From: Trichomonas vaginalis G3
Lineage: Eukaryota > Parabasalia > Trichomonadida > Trichomonadidae
Length of the DNA: 64,000 bases
Reading direction: 5' to 3'
NCBI RefSeq assembly: GCF_026262505.1
Contig: NC_067205.1
Span: 1,550,001 to 1,614,000 of the forward strand
Below the pieces are notes generated by a model. The model was not told the origin of the DNA and did no database searches. It saw only the letters and a list, made by a program, of their open reading frames with translations. Positions 1 through 10,508 of the stretch are shown in pieces. The first letter of the stretch is position 1, and the number at the start of each line of letters is the position of its first letter. Both the position numbers and the translations under genes were made by a program.

Positions 1-204
1 AACATAAAGTATGCAGAAAGTTATAGAGTTTATGCTCTCAAAGGTGAAAAGCCTTCATTTAAGAACAGCTATTCTAACGCATATCCTCAAAAGCTAACGG
101 ATGGGGAAGTGGATGATATGAATGACAGCAAAAATATTAACAGAAATGGCGACAGAGATGCATGGAATTTGTTTACCATCAGTCAATTGAAGGTTAAACT
201 TTAA
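1..204 (+). CDS. Maverick A' virion-type protein, C-terminal part
   Basis: An open frame enters from the left edge in frame 1 and stops at 202-204, overlapping by 4 bp the stop of the convergent ATPase gene. It corresponds to the minus-strand gene at 48993-49392 of Maverick A. The visible 67 residues are polar and rich in Asn, Asp and Lys, with no recognised domain. Its position beside the packaging ATPase suggests a structural or packaging role, but that is inference only. Confidence 0.5.
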   Translation, partial: NIKYAESYRVYALKGEKPSFKNSYSNAYPQKLTDGEVDDMNDSKNINRNGDRDAWNLFTISQLKVKL

Positions 205-1088
205 AACAATGTTGGTCGTTCCCATGGAATATTTTTGACTTTAATGGTATTAGTCATGATATGAATCTCAAGGTATGAACGAGGAGAGATGAGAGACTTA
301 TATGCTTCCCAAATTTCTTCAAAAGGTAATGTTATACCTGACTGTTTCCAAATGAGTTCAATGTCATAGCGTGAGAAACCTTGAAAGATAACGAAGTCAG
401 TTATGAGACGTTTTATGTTTAAAGCTAAAAACCTCCATGTTTGCATAAGTATTGCTACAGTTAAATGGTAATGTCTGACTTTAGTAATGATGTTAGCTAA
501 TGGTGAGTCTGGTTTTGACACTAAACCTTTTCCGGCGAAGTCGTCGCAAACTAACAAAGTATTTGAAGGATATTTTTTGAAGGGGTATTTTGAAAGTTTT
601 GACAGAATGTAGTTTGTAAGTCGTTTCATATCGTAAACTCCTGAGTATTGACGTAAGTGGTGTTTGTCAATAATTCTTTCCATCTCCTCAGAAGTCTTTT
701 GCATTCCTGACTGTATAAATTCAACGATGGCATAATATTTCCTCTTACGTCGAATGTAACGTTGAAGAAATTCAATGAGTTCACTGTCTGGAACTTTAAC
801 GACAGAGGCTTGAACTTTTGACATAAATGTTTTCGCTGTTGAGTCCATAGAGTCTGAAGTTGCTGATATAATGATTTGGTCATAATATGAGTCATTTCCT
901 AAACGTTCTGTTATGAGTATATGACGAATGAGGTTAAATGTCTTACCTGAACCCATCTTTCCACAATAGAAATACACACCATTTGAACAGAATTCATAAT
1001 CTTTGCTGAAAGGAAGAATAAGAGAAGAGTTAAGTTTGTCTGTAGTTTCATTCATGTCTTCATCTACATCATGTATTAAATGCTTCAT
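201..1088 (-). CDS. Maverick A' packaging ATPase (A32/FtsK-HerA type)
   Basis: A 295-residue open frame that looks whole. The Walker A motif GKMGSGKT is at residues 43-50, a Walker B-like LLVCDD at about 178-183, and a following VAILMQTW segment at about 211-218 fits the sensor strand of viral genome-packaging ATPases. In Polintons this family is thought to pump DNA into the capsid. It is identical in layout to the copy at 48109-48996. Its start codon lies 16 bp from the start of the divergent minor capsid-like gene, so the two must share a very short promoter. Family assignment rests on motifs and context. Confidence 0.85.
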   Translation of the reverse strand: MKHLIHDVDEDMNETTDKLNSSLILPFSKDYEFCSNGVYFYCGKMGSGKTFNLIRHILITERLGNDSYYDQIIISATSDSMDSTAKTFMSKVQASVVKVPDSELIEFLQRYIRRKRKYYAIVEFIQSGMQKTSEEMERIIDKHHLRQYSGVYDMKRLTNYILSKLSKYPFKKYPSNTLLVCDDFAGKGLVSKPDSPLANIITKVRHYHLTVAILMQTWRFLALNIKRLITDFVIFQGFSRYDIELIWKQSGITLPFEEIWEAYKSLISPRSYLEIHIMTNTIKVKNIPWERPTLF

Positions 1089-1104
1089 TTTATCTCCATT
1101 AAAA
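1089..1104. promoter_or_regulatory. 16-bp divergent promoter (ATPase / minor capsid)
   Basis: Only 16 bp separate the two start codons. The strand leading to the capsid gene contains TCTCCATTAAAAATG, and the other strand ATAAAATG. The same arrangement is found at 48093-48108 and, with a related sequence, at 51036-51052. Confidence 0.5.
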
Positions 1105-1987
1105 ATGCAAGTCAGAAATATTCAGAACATAGCACCGAGTCTAACTGACAAGAGTATAAAGATATACTATGAACATGTTATGATGAAACCAACCAAAATT
1201 CAAGAAAGTCAGTATACTTATGAATATCCAAGACACTGGGTAGAGTATGTAGGAGGTGAGAAAGCTATTGAAATCAGACAGGTTCGAAGTATTCCAGCAG
1301 GAAGAACAATATTATTGAAGAACTTTAATGTTTTGAGATATAATGATGAAACAAAGAAGCAAGATAGTTTCCCTGTTGCTGTGTATGTGAACCTAGACAC
1401 AGGAGATGACATGAAAGTTTTTAATACAAAGCTTCAAACGGTAGTGAGAGAACAACTGACTGCGGAAGGACATCCATTGCCTTCAGAAGTTACCATAGCA
1501 TATAATTTTGAAACAAACTCAATAGATTTTAAAGTCATCTCTGCAAAGAAGTCAGGTTTTACATTTAATGAAGCAGATGTATATTCGAATGAAAACTTCA
1601 AAGCTATTACATGGTTAGATAATGACGATTGCTTTAAGAAAATATTTAAATACAGTGACTCAACGATGTCAATAGATGACCTTCGTGGAATGTTACCATC
1701 GACGTTTACAGTAGAAGGTTCAGCAGGATTGCTTACAAGATTGTCAATTGGCGGTATTTGGTCTCGTGAGAAACATTGTTATAAAATCCAGTATAAGTGA
1801 ATTTGCTGAAGAATCTATATTATGTCTTTCAAACTACATGTATTCGCCGCCGAAGCATTATAGTATAACAAACTTTGTCAGTAAGTTTAACATAAGACTT
1901 GTCGAACCTTCTTCAATGAAAGATGTTGTGCTACCTAAAGATGGAAAGGATGGACTCATTATTGAAATGATTTTAATAGCATATTAA
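1105..1987 (+). pseudogene. Maverick A' minor capsid/penton-like protein
   Basis: Counterpart of the whole 293-residue gene at 47211-48092. I chose the ATG at 1105 because it matches that copy and sits directly after the short divergent promoter. The beta-rich C-terminal part ends in a hydrophobic strand after a KDGKDG turn, a pattern I associate with jelly-roll minor capsid or penton proteins of Polinton-type elements; this is inference from composition and context. It abuts the next gene stop-to-start. This copy is broken, with about one break. Confidence 0.55.
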
Positions 1988-2212
1988 ATGAGCTTGTTCT
2001 TGAAGGTCATTCATGATGAAATAACTGTTGTAGAAGATGTTAGCAATTGTTCAGATATTTTGAAGCGTATAGATGAGATAAGAAAGAAGTTAGATAGACC
2101 GCAAAGCGGTGAGGGCGAAGCCTGTGAGAACGCTTATGTTTCATTGACTTTCTCCAGTAACGAGAACTTTTATGAGATAATATTGAAGAGAGATGATTTT
2201 AATATGGTGTAA
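1988..2212 (+). CDS. Maverick A' 74-residue protein with hairpin module
   Basis: Small open frame that starts immediately after the stop codon of the preceding gene and whose own stop directly abuts the ATG of the next. No family recognised. Residues about 38-45 (PQSGEGEA) are encoded by a paired hairpin module at 2098-2123, a motif that recurs in the same frame in unrelated genes of this window. The rest is mixed charged sequence with a hydrophobic N-terminal strand. The copy at 46986-47210 is nearly identical. It may be a minor virion protein, judging only from its neighbours. Confidence 0.55.
   Translation: MSLFLKVIHDEITVVEDVSNCSDILKRIDEIRKKLDRPQSGEGEACENAYVSLTFSSNENFYEIILKRDDFNMV
2098..2123 (+). 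repeat. Paired hairpin module 1 (A')
   Basis: Stem ACCGC, loop AAA, stem GCGGT, then GA, then GGGC, loop GAA, GCCT. It lies inside the 74-residue gene and reads PQSGEGEA. Confidence 0.7.
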
Positions 2213-2740
2213 ATGGTAGCTTGGGCAGCTTTAGGCGCAATGGGAACAAAAGCATTAGCATTTGGAGCAAAAGCACTTGGAGCTTATGACGCAGTAAATA
2301 AAATGAGTGGAGGAAGGGTTTCAAAGACATTAGATGCAAATAAAGGGAAGATTGGAGGCTGGGTTGCAAAGAAGTTAAGATTAAATAAAATAGGGCTCAT
2401 AAATAAAGCATCCAATTTAGTTGCGACTGAGTCAGAAAATGCTTTAGGAAAGGACGATGAGTTTGCAAAACACGCAAAAGACTTTAATGACCAGATGAAA
2501 GGTGAAACAATGCATTTAAATAGAGTCGATGGAACTAAAGAAAATGTTTCTTCTCCACCAGTAGTTCTTCCGTATGGTCCCTATGGAATGTATGGAAACC
2601 CTTACGAAAGACCATTTGACCCATTGACTGGTGGAAGTAACTGGTATCATTACGGACGAAGAAGAAAGACAGTCAAGTTGGAGACAGACGTGAAGAAAGC
2701 AACTAAAAAGAAACCAAGGAAGAGAGTTATAAAGCAATGA
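2213..2740 (+). CDS. Maverick A' basic amphipathic virion protein (pVI/pX-like by analogy)
   Basis: Whole 175-residue frame. The first ~30 residues are Ala/Gly-rich and amphipathic, a glycine-rich basic middle follows, then a Pro/Tyr/Gly-rich stretch and a very basic tail (KKATKKKPRKRV). This profile is like membrane-active and DNA-binding minor core proteins of adenovirus-type particles, but no homology is proven. Its ATG directly follows the TAA of the gene before it. The mirror copy at 46474-46985 is broken. Confidence 0.55.
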   Translation: MVAWAALGAMGTKALAFGAKALGAYDAVNKMSGGRVSKTLDANKGKIGGWVAKKLRLNKIGLINKASNLVATESENALGKDDEFAKHAKDFNDQMKGETMHLNRVDGTKENVSSPPVVLPYGPYGMYGNPYERPFDPLTGGSNWYHYGRRRKTVKLETDVKKATKKKPRKRVIKQ

Positions 2741-2809
2741 GAACGTTTATGTTATGAGAAATTTTTAACGTTAGTTTTATTTTTACTGAAAATTTTTATT
2801 TGGATGTAA
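2741..2809 (+). promoter_or_regulatory. T-rich promoter-like gap before the 94-residue gene
   Basis: The gap ends in TTTTTATTTGGATGTAAATG, matching the T-tract plus (G)TATGTAA/ATAAATG pattern found before many genes of A and B. Unlike the equivalent place in Maverick A (46323-46473), no GGTGA iteron is present. Confidence 0.4.
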
Positions 2810-3094
2810 ATGACAGAACAAAAGCAACTCATTCGAATTCCACAGTATAACAAACATACATTTAAACATTTATTCTTCCTTCCTGAGCATAACATGTTCT
2901 TTCAAATACATCCGAGACCAGTTGACTTTTCATTGACTGTGTATAAAGATAGAAATAGTTATATCATTAAACCATACGATGACGAAGGTAAGTTATGTAA
3001 ATTGTACGTTAAGAAGTTAGAGAAAGTTTATGGCTTCAAGTATGACTACAATAGGGTTAACACTGATGATGAAGATATTGAGGAAAATTTATGA
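2810..3094 (+). CDS. Maverick A' 94-residue protein, unknown
   Basis: Whole small frame, identical in the copy at 46038-46322. It contains aromatic- and His-rich sequence (KHTFKHLFFLPEHNMFF), a central beta-type segment and an acidic tail (NTDDEDIEENL). I do not recognise the family. It is the gene nearest the Maverick end. Conservation as an intact frame in both copies suggests a real gene. Confidence 0.55.
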   Translation: MTEQKQLIRIPQYNKHTFKHLFFLPEHNMFFQIHPRPVDFSLTVYKDRNSYIIKPYDDEGKLCKLYVKKLEKVYGFKYDYNRVNTDDEDIEENL

Positions 3095-3312
3095 GAACAT
3101 TAGTGAAGTCGTTAGTGAGAACGATAGTGAGAACGTTTATTTTTTACATTAGTGAGGTGAAGTGGTTGGTGGCTTTGTAAATATTTAAGGTTAAGTTAGT
3201 GTTGTCGTTTGTGTTGTAAAATATACGTTAGTGGTTTCGTAAAGTGTCAGATTGACATAAGATGAGTAAGGTGGAACGCAGTGCCACCGTACTGAAGATA
3301 ACCATACTAACT
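3095..3312. repeat. Maverick A' terminal region
   Basis: Matches 45814-46037 in inverse. It starts with short near-repeats of TTAGTGAGAACG (3096-3170) and ends with a shared block containing GGTGGAACGCAGTGCCAC. The outermost bases ACTAACT are the terminus. Only one end of each A-type element is in view, so TIR length cannot be measured. Confidence 0.65.
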
Positions 3313-3417
3313 GTATCAGCTGAAACCGAAATACACAAATGCAGATACAGAAAAGTTGTGGCAAATATTGGATACAGATACAGGCATGACCGCTGTTGAC
3401 ACATTCACAGCGTAATA
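3313..3417 (+). pseudogene. DDE-1 transposase, C-terminal fragment
   Basis: About 34 codons that match the C-terminal end of the intact transposase at 38324-39298 (..KPKYTNADTE.. to ..VDTFTA stop). The catalytic residues lie upstream and are missing here, so the fragment cannot be active. The junction with the Maverick end at 3312/3313 differs from the one at 45813/45814, so the two Maverick insertions hit different codons of the same gene family. Confidence 0.85.
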
Positions 3418-3817
3418 ATAAACATAATTTTTTAATTTCATTTTTAACAAGTTTTTTTAAATGTATGTAATGAATAATTCATTAGAATATGATAATGCAC
3501 ATTGTAACAGAATAGAACAATCACCAAATTTTTTTTGAAATTAAAAAATAAAAGTAAAAAGTATAAAGTAATCTAACCAAAAAAGATATTTAAAAGAATT
3601 TTGGAAAAAACAGAATAAGGATAATGATATTATTTTAGATACACAATCGATGTACTGAAGAATAATCCGGTAAAATGATGATATAAAATTAGATTATTTT
3701 ACAAGTAGCTAAAAGAATAAAACTATAATATAAAATAAATGAAGTTTAATGAAACAATAAAGGTTAAATAAATAATAAAGATTTTTTTTATATCAGTATT
3801 GAGAAGAAGTAACAGCT

Positions 3818-4198
3818 GACACTTGGTAGACAACTTCTTTATGTCTAGAAAATTCTATCTTGCCTTTTATTTTTTTCTCGCTGTGAAACGTATTCGGTCT
3901 TTTTTTTAAAAATTAATTTTTTGTTAGAGATAAGAGCTAAAACTCGGTAAACAACTTCTTTATGTCTAGAAAATTCTATCTTGCCTTTTATTTTTTTCTC
4001 GCTGTGAAACGTATTCGGTCTTTTTTTTAAAATTAATTTTTTGTTAGAGATAAGAGCTAAAACTCGGTAAACAACTTCTTTATGTATAGAAAATTCTATC
4101 TTGCCTTTTATTTTTTCTCGCTGTGAAACGTATTCGGTCTTTTTTTTAAAAATTAATTTTTTGTTAGAGATAAGAGCTAAAACTTTGCAGACAACTCC
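3818..4198 (+). repeat. ~120-bp tandem repeats, DDE-1 (3 units)
   Basis: Three units carrying TCTCGCTGTGAAACGTATTC, a T-run, TTAGAGATAAGAGC and TTCTTTATGTCTAGAAAATT. The last unit ends in the variant CTTTGCAGACAACTCCCCC, which marks the boundary with unique terminal sequence in all copies. Confidence 0.85.
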
Positions 4199-4768
4199 CC
4201 CATGTCTAGCAAATTTAACATTCTTCTCCCATTTTTATATATTTGGTTTAGAATGTTCGAAAATGCGTAATATGGTCATTAATATTAATTGAAAAGAACC
4301 TTGAATTAATTCAATCTGATCTCACAAAATATTTTAAATTACAAACTTTGTAGTTTGAATAGATAATTAGTATTAAACTCAAATAACTAGTTTATTTTTG
4401 AATAAAAATTATTTGAATTTTTTCAATTTTGTGAATTTTCCTTCAAAAATCAAGTTTAAATATCTTATTTGCCATATAATTATAAATACAATGAAACATA
4501 TTCGAAATTGAAAAGAATGACTTTTTCTGTTCTTTCAATCATTCAATTTGAATTTTGCAATATTGGATTTCTCATTAAATAGCTATTAAAAACAACAAGC
4601 AATTTAACTTACATTCAAATTTATTTGTGTTATATTCAATCTTCTCAAAACTTATAATTTTCGGCTATAGCATGATTATATGCTATATAATATAATAAAC
4701 CTATAATAGTATCATTCTTTCAATTATTTGAAGAGAAAACTGAAAAAATCTATTTTCGGTCTATAACA

Positions 4769-5440
4769 TTAGTTTGGCCGAATATCTTCTAATCAAATGC
4801 TTTATTCATGATGATTTTAATTCGTTCAGATTAACTCTAAAAAACTTCTAACTAATCAAAAATTTGATTATATTGAAAATAATCTCTATCTAATTTATCT
4901 TAGATTCATATATAAATCGAAATTTAATAATACGAATTTCATTGAATGCTGCCGCTATCTTTGAAAATTCGAAGCATTTTCATAGACGTAAAGTCTAAAG
5001 TTAGAATTGAATACACTCTAAAAATTTTTCATGTATTATTTATATTACCTTTATGCTATATAGTATAAAATTAGAATAAATTTTAAAGTGAAAATTTTGT
5101 TCGCAATTTTTGTGAATCAATATTTTTACATCTCAACTCTTACGTGGCATTTCATAACTTCTTTTTCATCATGAAAATGCCAATAAAATTAACTATCAAC
5201 AATTACTCTCAAAGGCGCTTTTTAATTTTTTTGAGACTCTCATCGTTGGTTTTGAATTATACTTTTCCCAACTTCTATGATTCTTTGAAAAATCATTCAT
5301 CATGCATACAAATATTATACAATCGATAATTTTGATAAATTTGATTTGAAAAGAATTAATGAATATTCGTATTATATCGAACATAGTTCCTGCCTTTTAG
5401 TTACATAATCATGATATTAAAGAATTTTTGCTAAACAATA
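4769..5440. other. 3' flank of S8 protease gene, no gene seen
   Basis: AT-rich sequence mirrored at 43105-43775. Small open frames occur on both strands but none has coding character. It runs from the DDE-1 end to the protease stop codon. Confidence 0.6.
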
Positions 5441-7665
5441 CTAATTATCGATTAATTCAGAATCAATCTCAATTGCTTTATGCCTAGAAAGTTCAATTGA
5501 TCTATATATCAGGCCAACAACAAGAATGACTAATCCTATACATATAACAACAATTGTTATGAGCGGAATAATAGTTCCCTCTACTTGATATTTTCCTGGT
5601 GTCTCCTTTATGAACATGTATATCTCCATTGGCTTAAACGTTATATTGTGGACGAAACTTGATGATGGAGAAATTTGCATAATAAAACTTTTGTCTTTTG
5701 CGTAATCATTCCAGTAAACTATTCTTCCAAGATTTCGTAACCATTTGCGATCTAATATAATATGACTTCTTGCGTTTATAATTGTCAATGCTGCAGAAGT
5801 TGAATATCCTTCATCAATCATATAGGTTAGATTGAGCGCATATATTAATTCAATTCTTATATCTTTAGTAGTGATCCATGTTCCATTCTTTGGCGTAATA
5901 ATTCCAGGCGAATATGGATTAGAATAATTCAGTTCAATTTTATCCGTAAATAATCCAGTTTCAAAATGCAATGATTCAACAAGCAAGAACATCTTCAGTC
6001 CATTTGCATACACTGTTGGTATGAAATCGGCTTCGATTTTGGTGTAATTTTCATTGAATCGTGATGTATCGAAGATAACTCTTTTTTCCCCGTCTTCTGA
6101 TTCAAGGTATATCATATAGTAGATATTTTTCTGTTCGTCAGGAACTTGGACGTCTATTGAAAACTTTTTACCTGCTTCGAATGGAACCGGTTTTGCGCTA
6201 AGAATCTTATCTTTGATTCTTGATGCTTCCATGGATTAATACAATCATCTCTCTGCCAAATATCTGATGCCTTCGGAGCCTTTTTTGTATAAAATATATT
6301 CAAAGTGACATCTTTGATTAAACCTCGAGCCGCATGATCAGACTCCATAAAATACAATGTCCATGTTCCTTTTGGATTTTCGGCAACAAAATTATTTGTA
6401 TTGAATTCCATAATTTCAATATTTAATTTTTTATCGCCTTCAGTAAGTATTTTGATTTCGCATCTTGTTCCACTTGGACTAACTAAATGAGGGTTGAGCG
6501 ATCCAAAAGATAATTTAAGAGCAGTTATTTCAATGAAAACAGATAGAGTTGCTGCACCTTCCAAATCATCCATATCAAATGTAATGTTATATATACCTTC
6601 ATCCAAAAGAGTATTGTAATGTACAGTTTTCTTCCATAGATAGAAATCTCCTACAGATTCCCATCTTTTCGCCAAATCTAAGGCTCTTCCTAAATTCAAG
6701 CGTCCGAATCCTGATCTTCTATTGTAGTTTAAACCAAATCCATTCTTTCTCCATATCAAACCATCTGGTCGGTTCTTATCTGCAGTCATTGCAGTAATGA
6801 AGAAGAGATCTGCAAGTTTTAATGTCGGAACCTCAGATAACAGCACTGATAAACCACCTGCAAATATTGCAGCACTTGCATTTGTTGAAGAAAAATTTGA
6901 AATGTATTCAGTATCACTACATGAACCAGCCGCAGGTATTGCTGCATCGTCTGCTGCTGGACAGCACATGAATACTCCTGCACCTTCAGCGCCGCACCAT
7001 AAAGGTTGACCCCTGTGACTGACTCCTGCGATAGTGAAAATCATCGGCCAGCTTGCTGGTGGCGAAAAGAGGGGATCAGATGCATGATTTGTTCCCGCTG
7101 GGACAACAATTGGATGAGCCCAATTATCAGCAGGAGGGTTATATAGGCATTCATCTAAAACATGCCTTGAAAATACATCCGGTTGAATGTAACGACAAAA
7201 TCTATCGACACAGTTAGTCATTAGATACTGAACTATAGCAACATCCCATTTGTTACTTCCTTTACAACCTACGTTTAGAAAAGATTCTTCAAGAGAGCCA
7301 TTTGTTTGGAATAAATATGAAAATACAGTAGCTTTTTTAGCAATACCTTGCGTAATAGGATTTGTATCATTAACAACATTTCCTGCGGCTAATTGTAATG
7401 ATGCCGTTCCAATATTATTGTTTGTGCAATCTGAATTTTCTTGATATGGCAATCCTTCAAATATATCATAAAATTCGCTTTGATCTGTTCGATTACTATA
7501 TGATGAATGTGTTAATCTGGCTCCATCGGACATAACCACAATTGTTGTGTTTTTTCCTTGAATTGTGCTGTAACTATCAGTCCAATTTATGTCTTCTCCT
7601 TTTAGTCCACCGTTAACTCCTTGATTTTGCAACCACCAAGAGTACTGAAGGAGAAGGAGTAGCAT
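5441..7665 (-). pseudogene. Kexin/furin-like S8 (subtilisin) protease homologue, copy 1
   Basis: About 741 residues long, starting with a Leu-rich MLLLLLQYSWWLQNQG. That is followed by an S8 fold (about 10-330) aligned to kexins: GKNTTIVVMSDG, IGTASLQLAAG, an oxyanion-like PAGTNHAS and TNASAAIFAGG. A P/Homo-B domain (about 350-460; HLVSPSGT, NPKGTWTLYF) follows, then a beta-rich ectodomain, one membrane span (PLITIVVICIGLVILVVGL) and a short cytosolic tail. The serine (S264) is kept, but the first acid of the DDG motif is Ser46 and the HGT histidine is replaced, so I predict no protease activity. The frame is interrupted once, after the P domain, relative to copy 2. It looks like a host gene carried within a duplicated repeat block. 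Confidence 0.8.
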
Positions 7666-8061
7666 TTTAAGAAAGAATTTATATTTATATTTGTATAGAA
7701 AAATGTTTAAAATGAAAATTACTGCATTATTATCATTAATTACAATAAAAGGAAAAATTATGGGAATTTACTTTTCTGAATTGAATCGCTATTGAAATCA
7801 ATTTTTCTTACAAATTTATTTATATATACAAATTCTATTATTGATAGTGTTGCAGCCTATTTTACAATTAATTTATTCATGAAAGAAAATATAATCAATT
7901 GAATTCTATTTGAATTTATATGCAATAAAATATAGACTTGCATTAGGAATTATGCAATATGGCAAGAATTTCATGAAAATCATTTTATTTTAGCAATATT
8001 ATTCTTTATTTTGTTTATCAACGATGATTGCTAAATTCTAATAGGTAAACATATGCTGTAG
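7666..8061. other. Upstream flank of S8 protease gene
   Basis: AT-rich flank. Parts recur inverted at 12839-13109 and 40544-40877 and direct at 36315-36585, which ties these blocks to one ancestral locus. No gene seen. Confidence 0.6.
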
Positions 8062-8063
8062 TA

Positions 8064-8703
8064 AACAGAAATTCATCAAAAGTGACACCTCAGAAAAGCT
8101 AAAATATTGAATTTTTGGAACTTTTGATAGAGCACGATTTTAAATATTAATTAAAGTAAATGTATATTTTGTAAAGATTCTTTTTAATAAAAAAATAAAA
8201 TTTTGAAGAAGAACACAAAATCTTCTGAAAAATAATATCACATAAACTCATATTATTTTCTAATCTATAACTATTTTATATAAAAATCAAATTCAATGAT
8301 CTTAAAAGCGAAGAATAAACCTCAAAATTTACGAATATAATGAGTGGGAATATAATGCTTATCTATCATAAAACCATATGAAATAGTAATTTTTGCTTTA
8401 CGCCTATTCCCACTCATTATATTCGTAAATTTTGAGGTTTATCCTTCGCTTTTAAGATCATTGAATTTGATTTTTATATAAAATAGTTATATATTAGAAA
8501 ATAATATGAGTTTATGTGATATTATTTTTCAGAAGATTTCATTCTATATGCCTATGAAAAGTACTCTCAAAACTAACTTTTTCCTAATTATAATTAAATC
8601 TAGAATATTGTATTATGCTTAGTATTATTTCATTTTTCTCATTCAATTTAGAATTTACAAATGTCAAAAAATTGAGAGCTGTCACTTTTGATGAATTTCT
8701 GTT
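8064..8703. mobile_element. Palindromic MITE-a (TA target site)
   Basis: A 640-bp element with ends AACAGAAATTCATCAAAAGT and its inverse, flanked by TA at 8062-8063 and 8704-8705. Long arms fold on each other around a core with an inner inverted repeat (ACGAATATAATGAGTGGGAA). The two arms are not the same type: the left matches MITE-c arms, the right a second arm type. No coding capacity. Tc1/mariner-like by TA target only. Confidence 0.75.
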
Positions 8704-8772
8704 TATTACAATGCACATCGCTTACACATATTTTCTCCTTCATTTGTGTAATTCTAATATGTTTTTGTAATA
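8704..8772. other. Spacer at centre of inverted duplication
   Basis: A short unique stretch between MITE-a and MITE-b. Sequence left and right of it is mirror-image out to about 7788 and 13109. Confidence 0.5.
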
Positions 8773-9604
8773 AACAGAAATTCATCAAAAGTGACAGCTC
8801 TCAATTTTTTGACATTTGTAAATTCTAAATTGAATGAGAAAAATGAAATAATACTAAGCATAATACAATATTCTAGATTTAATTATAATTAGGAAAAAGT
8901 TAGTTTTGAGAGTACTTTTCATAGGCATATAGAATGAAATCTTCTGAAAAATAATATCACATAAACTCATATTATTTTCTAATATATAACTATTTTATAT
9001 AAAAATCAAATTCAATGATCTTAAAAGCGAAGTGTTATAGACCGAAAATATATTTTTTCGGTTTTCTCTTCAAATAATTGAAAGAATGATACTATTATAG
9101 GTTTATTATATTATATAGCATATAATCATGCTATAGCCGAAAATTATAAGTTTTGAGAAGATTGAATATAACACAAATAAATTTGAATGTAAGTTAAATT
9201 GCTTGTTGTTTTTAATAGCTATTTAATGAGAAATCCAATATTGCAAAATTCAAATTGAATGATTGAAAGAACAGAAAAAGTCATTCTTTTCAATTTCGAA
9301 TATGTTTTCATTGTATTTATAATTATATGGCAAATAAGATATTTAAACTTGATTTTTGAAGGAAAATTCACAAAATTGAATAAATTCAAATAATTTTTAT
9401 TCAAAAATAAACTAGTTATTTGAGTTTAATACTAATTATCTATTCAAACTACAAAGTTTGTAATTTAAAATATTTTGTGAGATCAGATTGAATTAATTCA
9501 AGGTTCTTTTCAATTAATATTAATGACCATATTACGCATTTTCGAACATTCTAAACCAAATATATAAAAATGGGAGACGAATGTTAAATTTGCTAGACAT
9601 GGGG

Positions 9605-10100
9605 GAGTTGTCTGCAAAGTTTGAGCTCTTATCTCTAACAAAAAAATTAATTTTTAAAAAAATGACCGAATACGTTTCACAGCGAGAAAAAATAAAAGGC
9701 AAGATAGAATTTTCTAGACATAAAGAAGTTGTTTACCGAGTTTTAGCTCTTATCTCTAACAAAAAATTAATTTTTAAAAAAATGACCGAATACGTTTCGC
9801 AGCGAGAAAAAAATAAAAGGCAAGATAGAATTTTAGACATAAAGAAGTTGTTTACCGAGTTTTAGCTCTTATCTCTAACAAAAAATTAATTTTTAAAAAA
9901 ATGACCGAATACGTTTCGCAGCGAGAAAAAAATAAAAGGCAAGATAGAATTTTCTAGACATAAAGAAGTTGTTTACCGAGTTTTAGCTCTTATCTCTAAC
10001 AAAAAATTAATTTTTAAAAAAATGACCGAATACGTTTCGCAGCGAGAAAAAAATAAAAGGCAAGATAGAATTTTCTAGACATAAAGAAGTTGTCTACCAA
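9605..10100 (-). repeat. ~120-bp tandem repeats, DDE-2 left (about 4 units)
   Basis: Units start near AAGAAGTTGTTTACCGAG and hold TAGCTCTTATCTCTAACA and CGTTTCGCAGCGAGAAA. Most units here have CGCAGCG where other copies have CACAGCG, which points to local homogenisation. Confidence 0.85.
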
Positions 10101-10508
10101 GTGTCAGCTGTTACTTCTTCTCAATACTGATATAAAATAAAAATCTTTATTATTTATTTAACCTTTATTGTTTCATTAAACTTCATTTATTTTATATTAT
10201 AGTTTTATTCTTTTAGCTACTTGTAAAATAATCTAATTTTATATCATCATTTTACCGGATTATTCTTCAGTACATCGATTGTGTATCTAAAATAATATCA
10301 TTATCCTTATTCTGTTTTTTCCAAAATTCTTTTAAATATCTTTTTTGGTTAGATTACTTTATACTTTTTACTTTTATTTTTTAATTTCAAAAAAATTTGG
10401 TGATTGTTCTATTCTGTTACAATGTGCATTATCATATTCTAATGAATTATTCATTACATACATTTAAAAAAACTTGTTAAAAATGAAATTAAAAAATTAT
10501 GTTTATTA

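Larger units (their letters stand above)
1..3312. mobile_element. Maverick/Polinton A' (right-hand end only)
   Basis: Terminal part of a Maverick/Polinton whose body lies left of the window. Its end is placed at 3312 because the last bases, ending ATACTAACT, mirror the first bases of Maverick A at 45814 (AGTTAGTAT), and because sequence from 3313 is the 3' part of a DDE transposase gene seen whole elsewhere. It holds an ATPase, minor capsid-like proteins and small virion-type genes in the same order as Maverick A, inverted. Over the shared 3.3 kb it is nearly identical to A, so it is young. It is a fossil with about one break among the genes visible here. Confidence 0.85.
3313..4768 (+). mobile_element. 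DDE-1: remnant of integrase-type DDE transposon
   Basis: The last part of the transposase gene (3313-3417) begins right at the Maverick A' end, followed by the 3' flank, a ~120-bp tandem repeat array and the terminal segment ending CGGTCTATAACA at 4768. The other copies show the same order. The 5' part is absent because the Maverick end sits in the gene, near codon 292 of the 324-codon frame. A plain DNA transposon fragment. Confidence 0.85.

Noticed and set aside
626-895. 89-codon frame antisense/out of frame within the ATPase gene
   Set aside because: Shadow of the ATPase frame, repeated at 48314-48571 for the same reason.
1003-1104. Longer start for the minor capsid-like gene of A'
   Set aside because: It would run through the divergent ATPase coding sequence; the ATG at 1105 follows the shared promoter and matches the A copy.
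5144-5384. Small frames in the protease 3' flank and their mirror at 43215-43400
   Set aside because: Low-complexity AT-rich sequence with frames on both strands and no start context.
6797-7009. Plus-strand open frame across the protease gene (also 7250-7444 and mirror frames at 41100-41747)
   Set aside because: Antisense shadows of the S8 protease coding sequence.
9581-9865. 94-codon open frame in the DDE-2 left end
   Set aside because: It is made of the ~120-bp tandem repeat units read through and has no counterpart in other copies.
9605-10100. Possible CRISPR array
   Set aside because: Units are contiguous ~120-bp tandem repeats without unique spacers, and the context is a eukaryotic transposon end.
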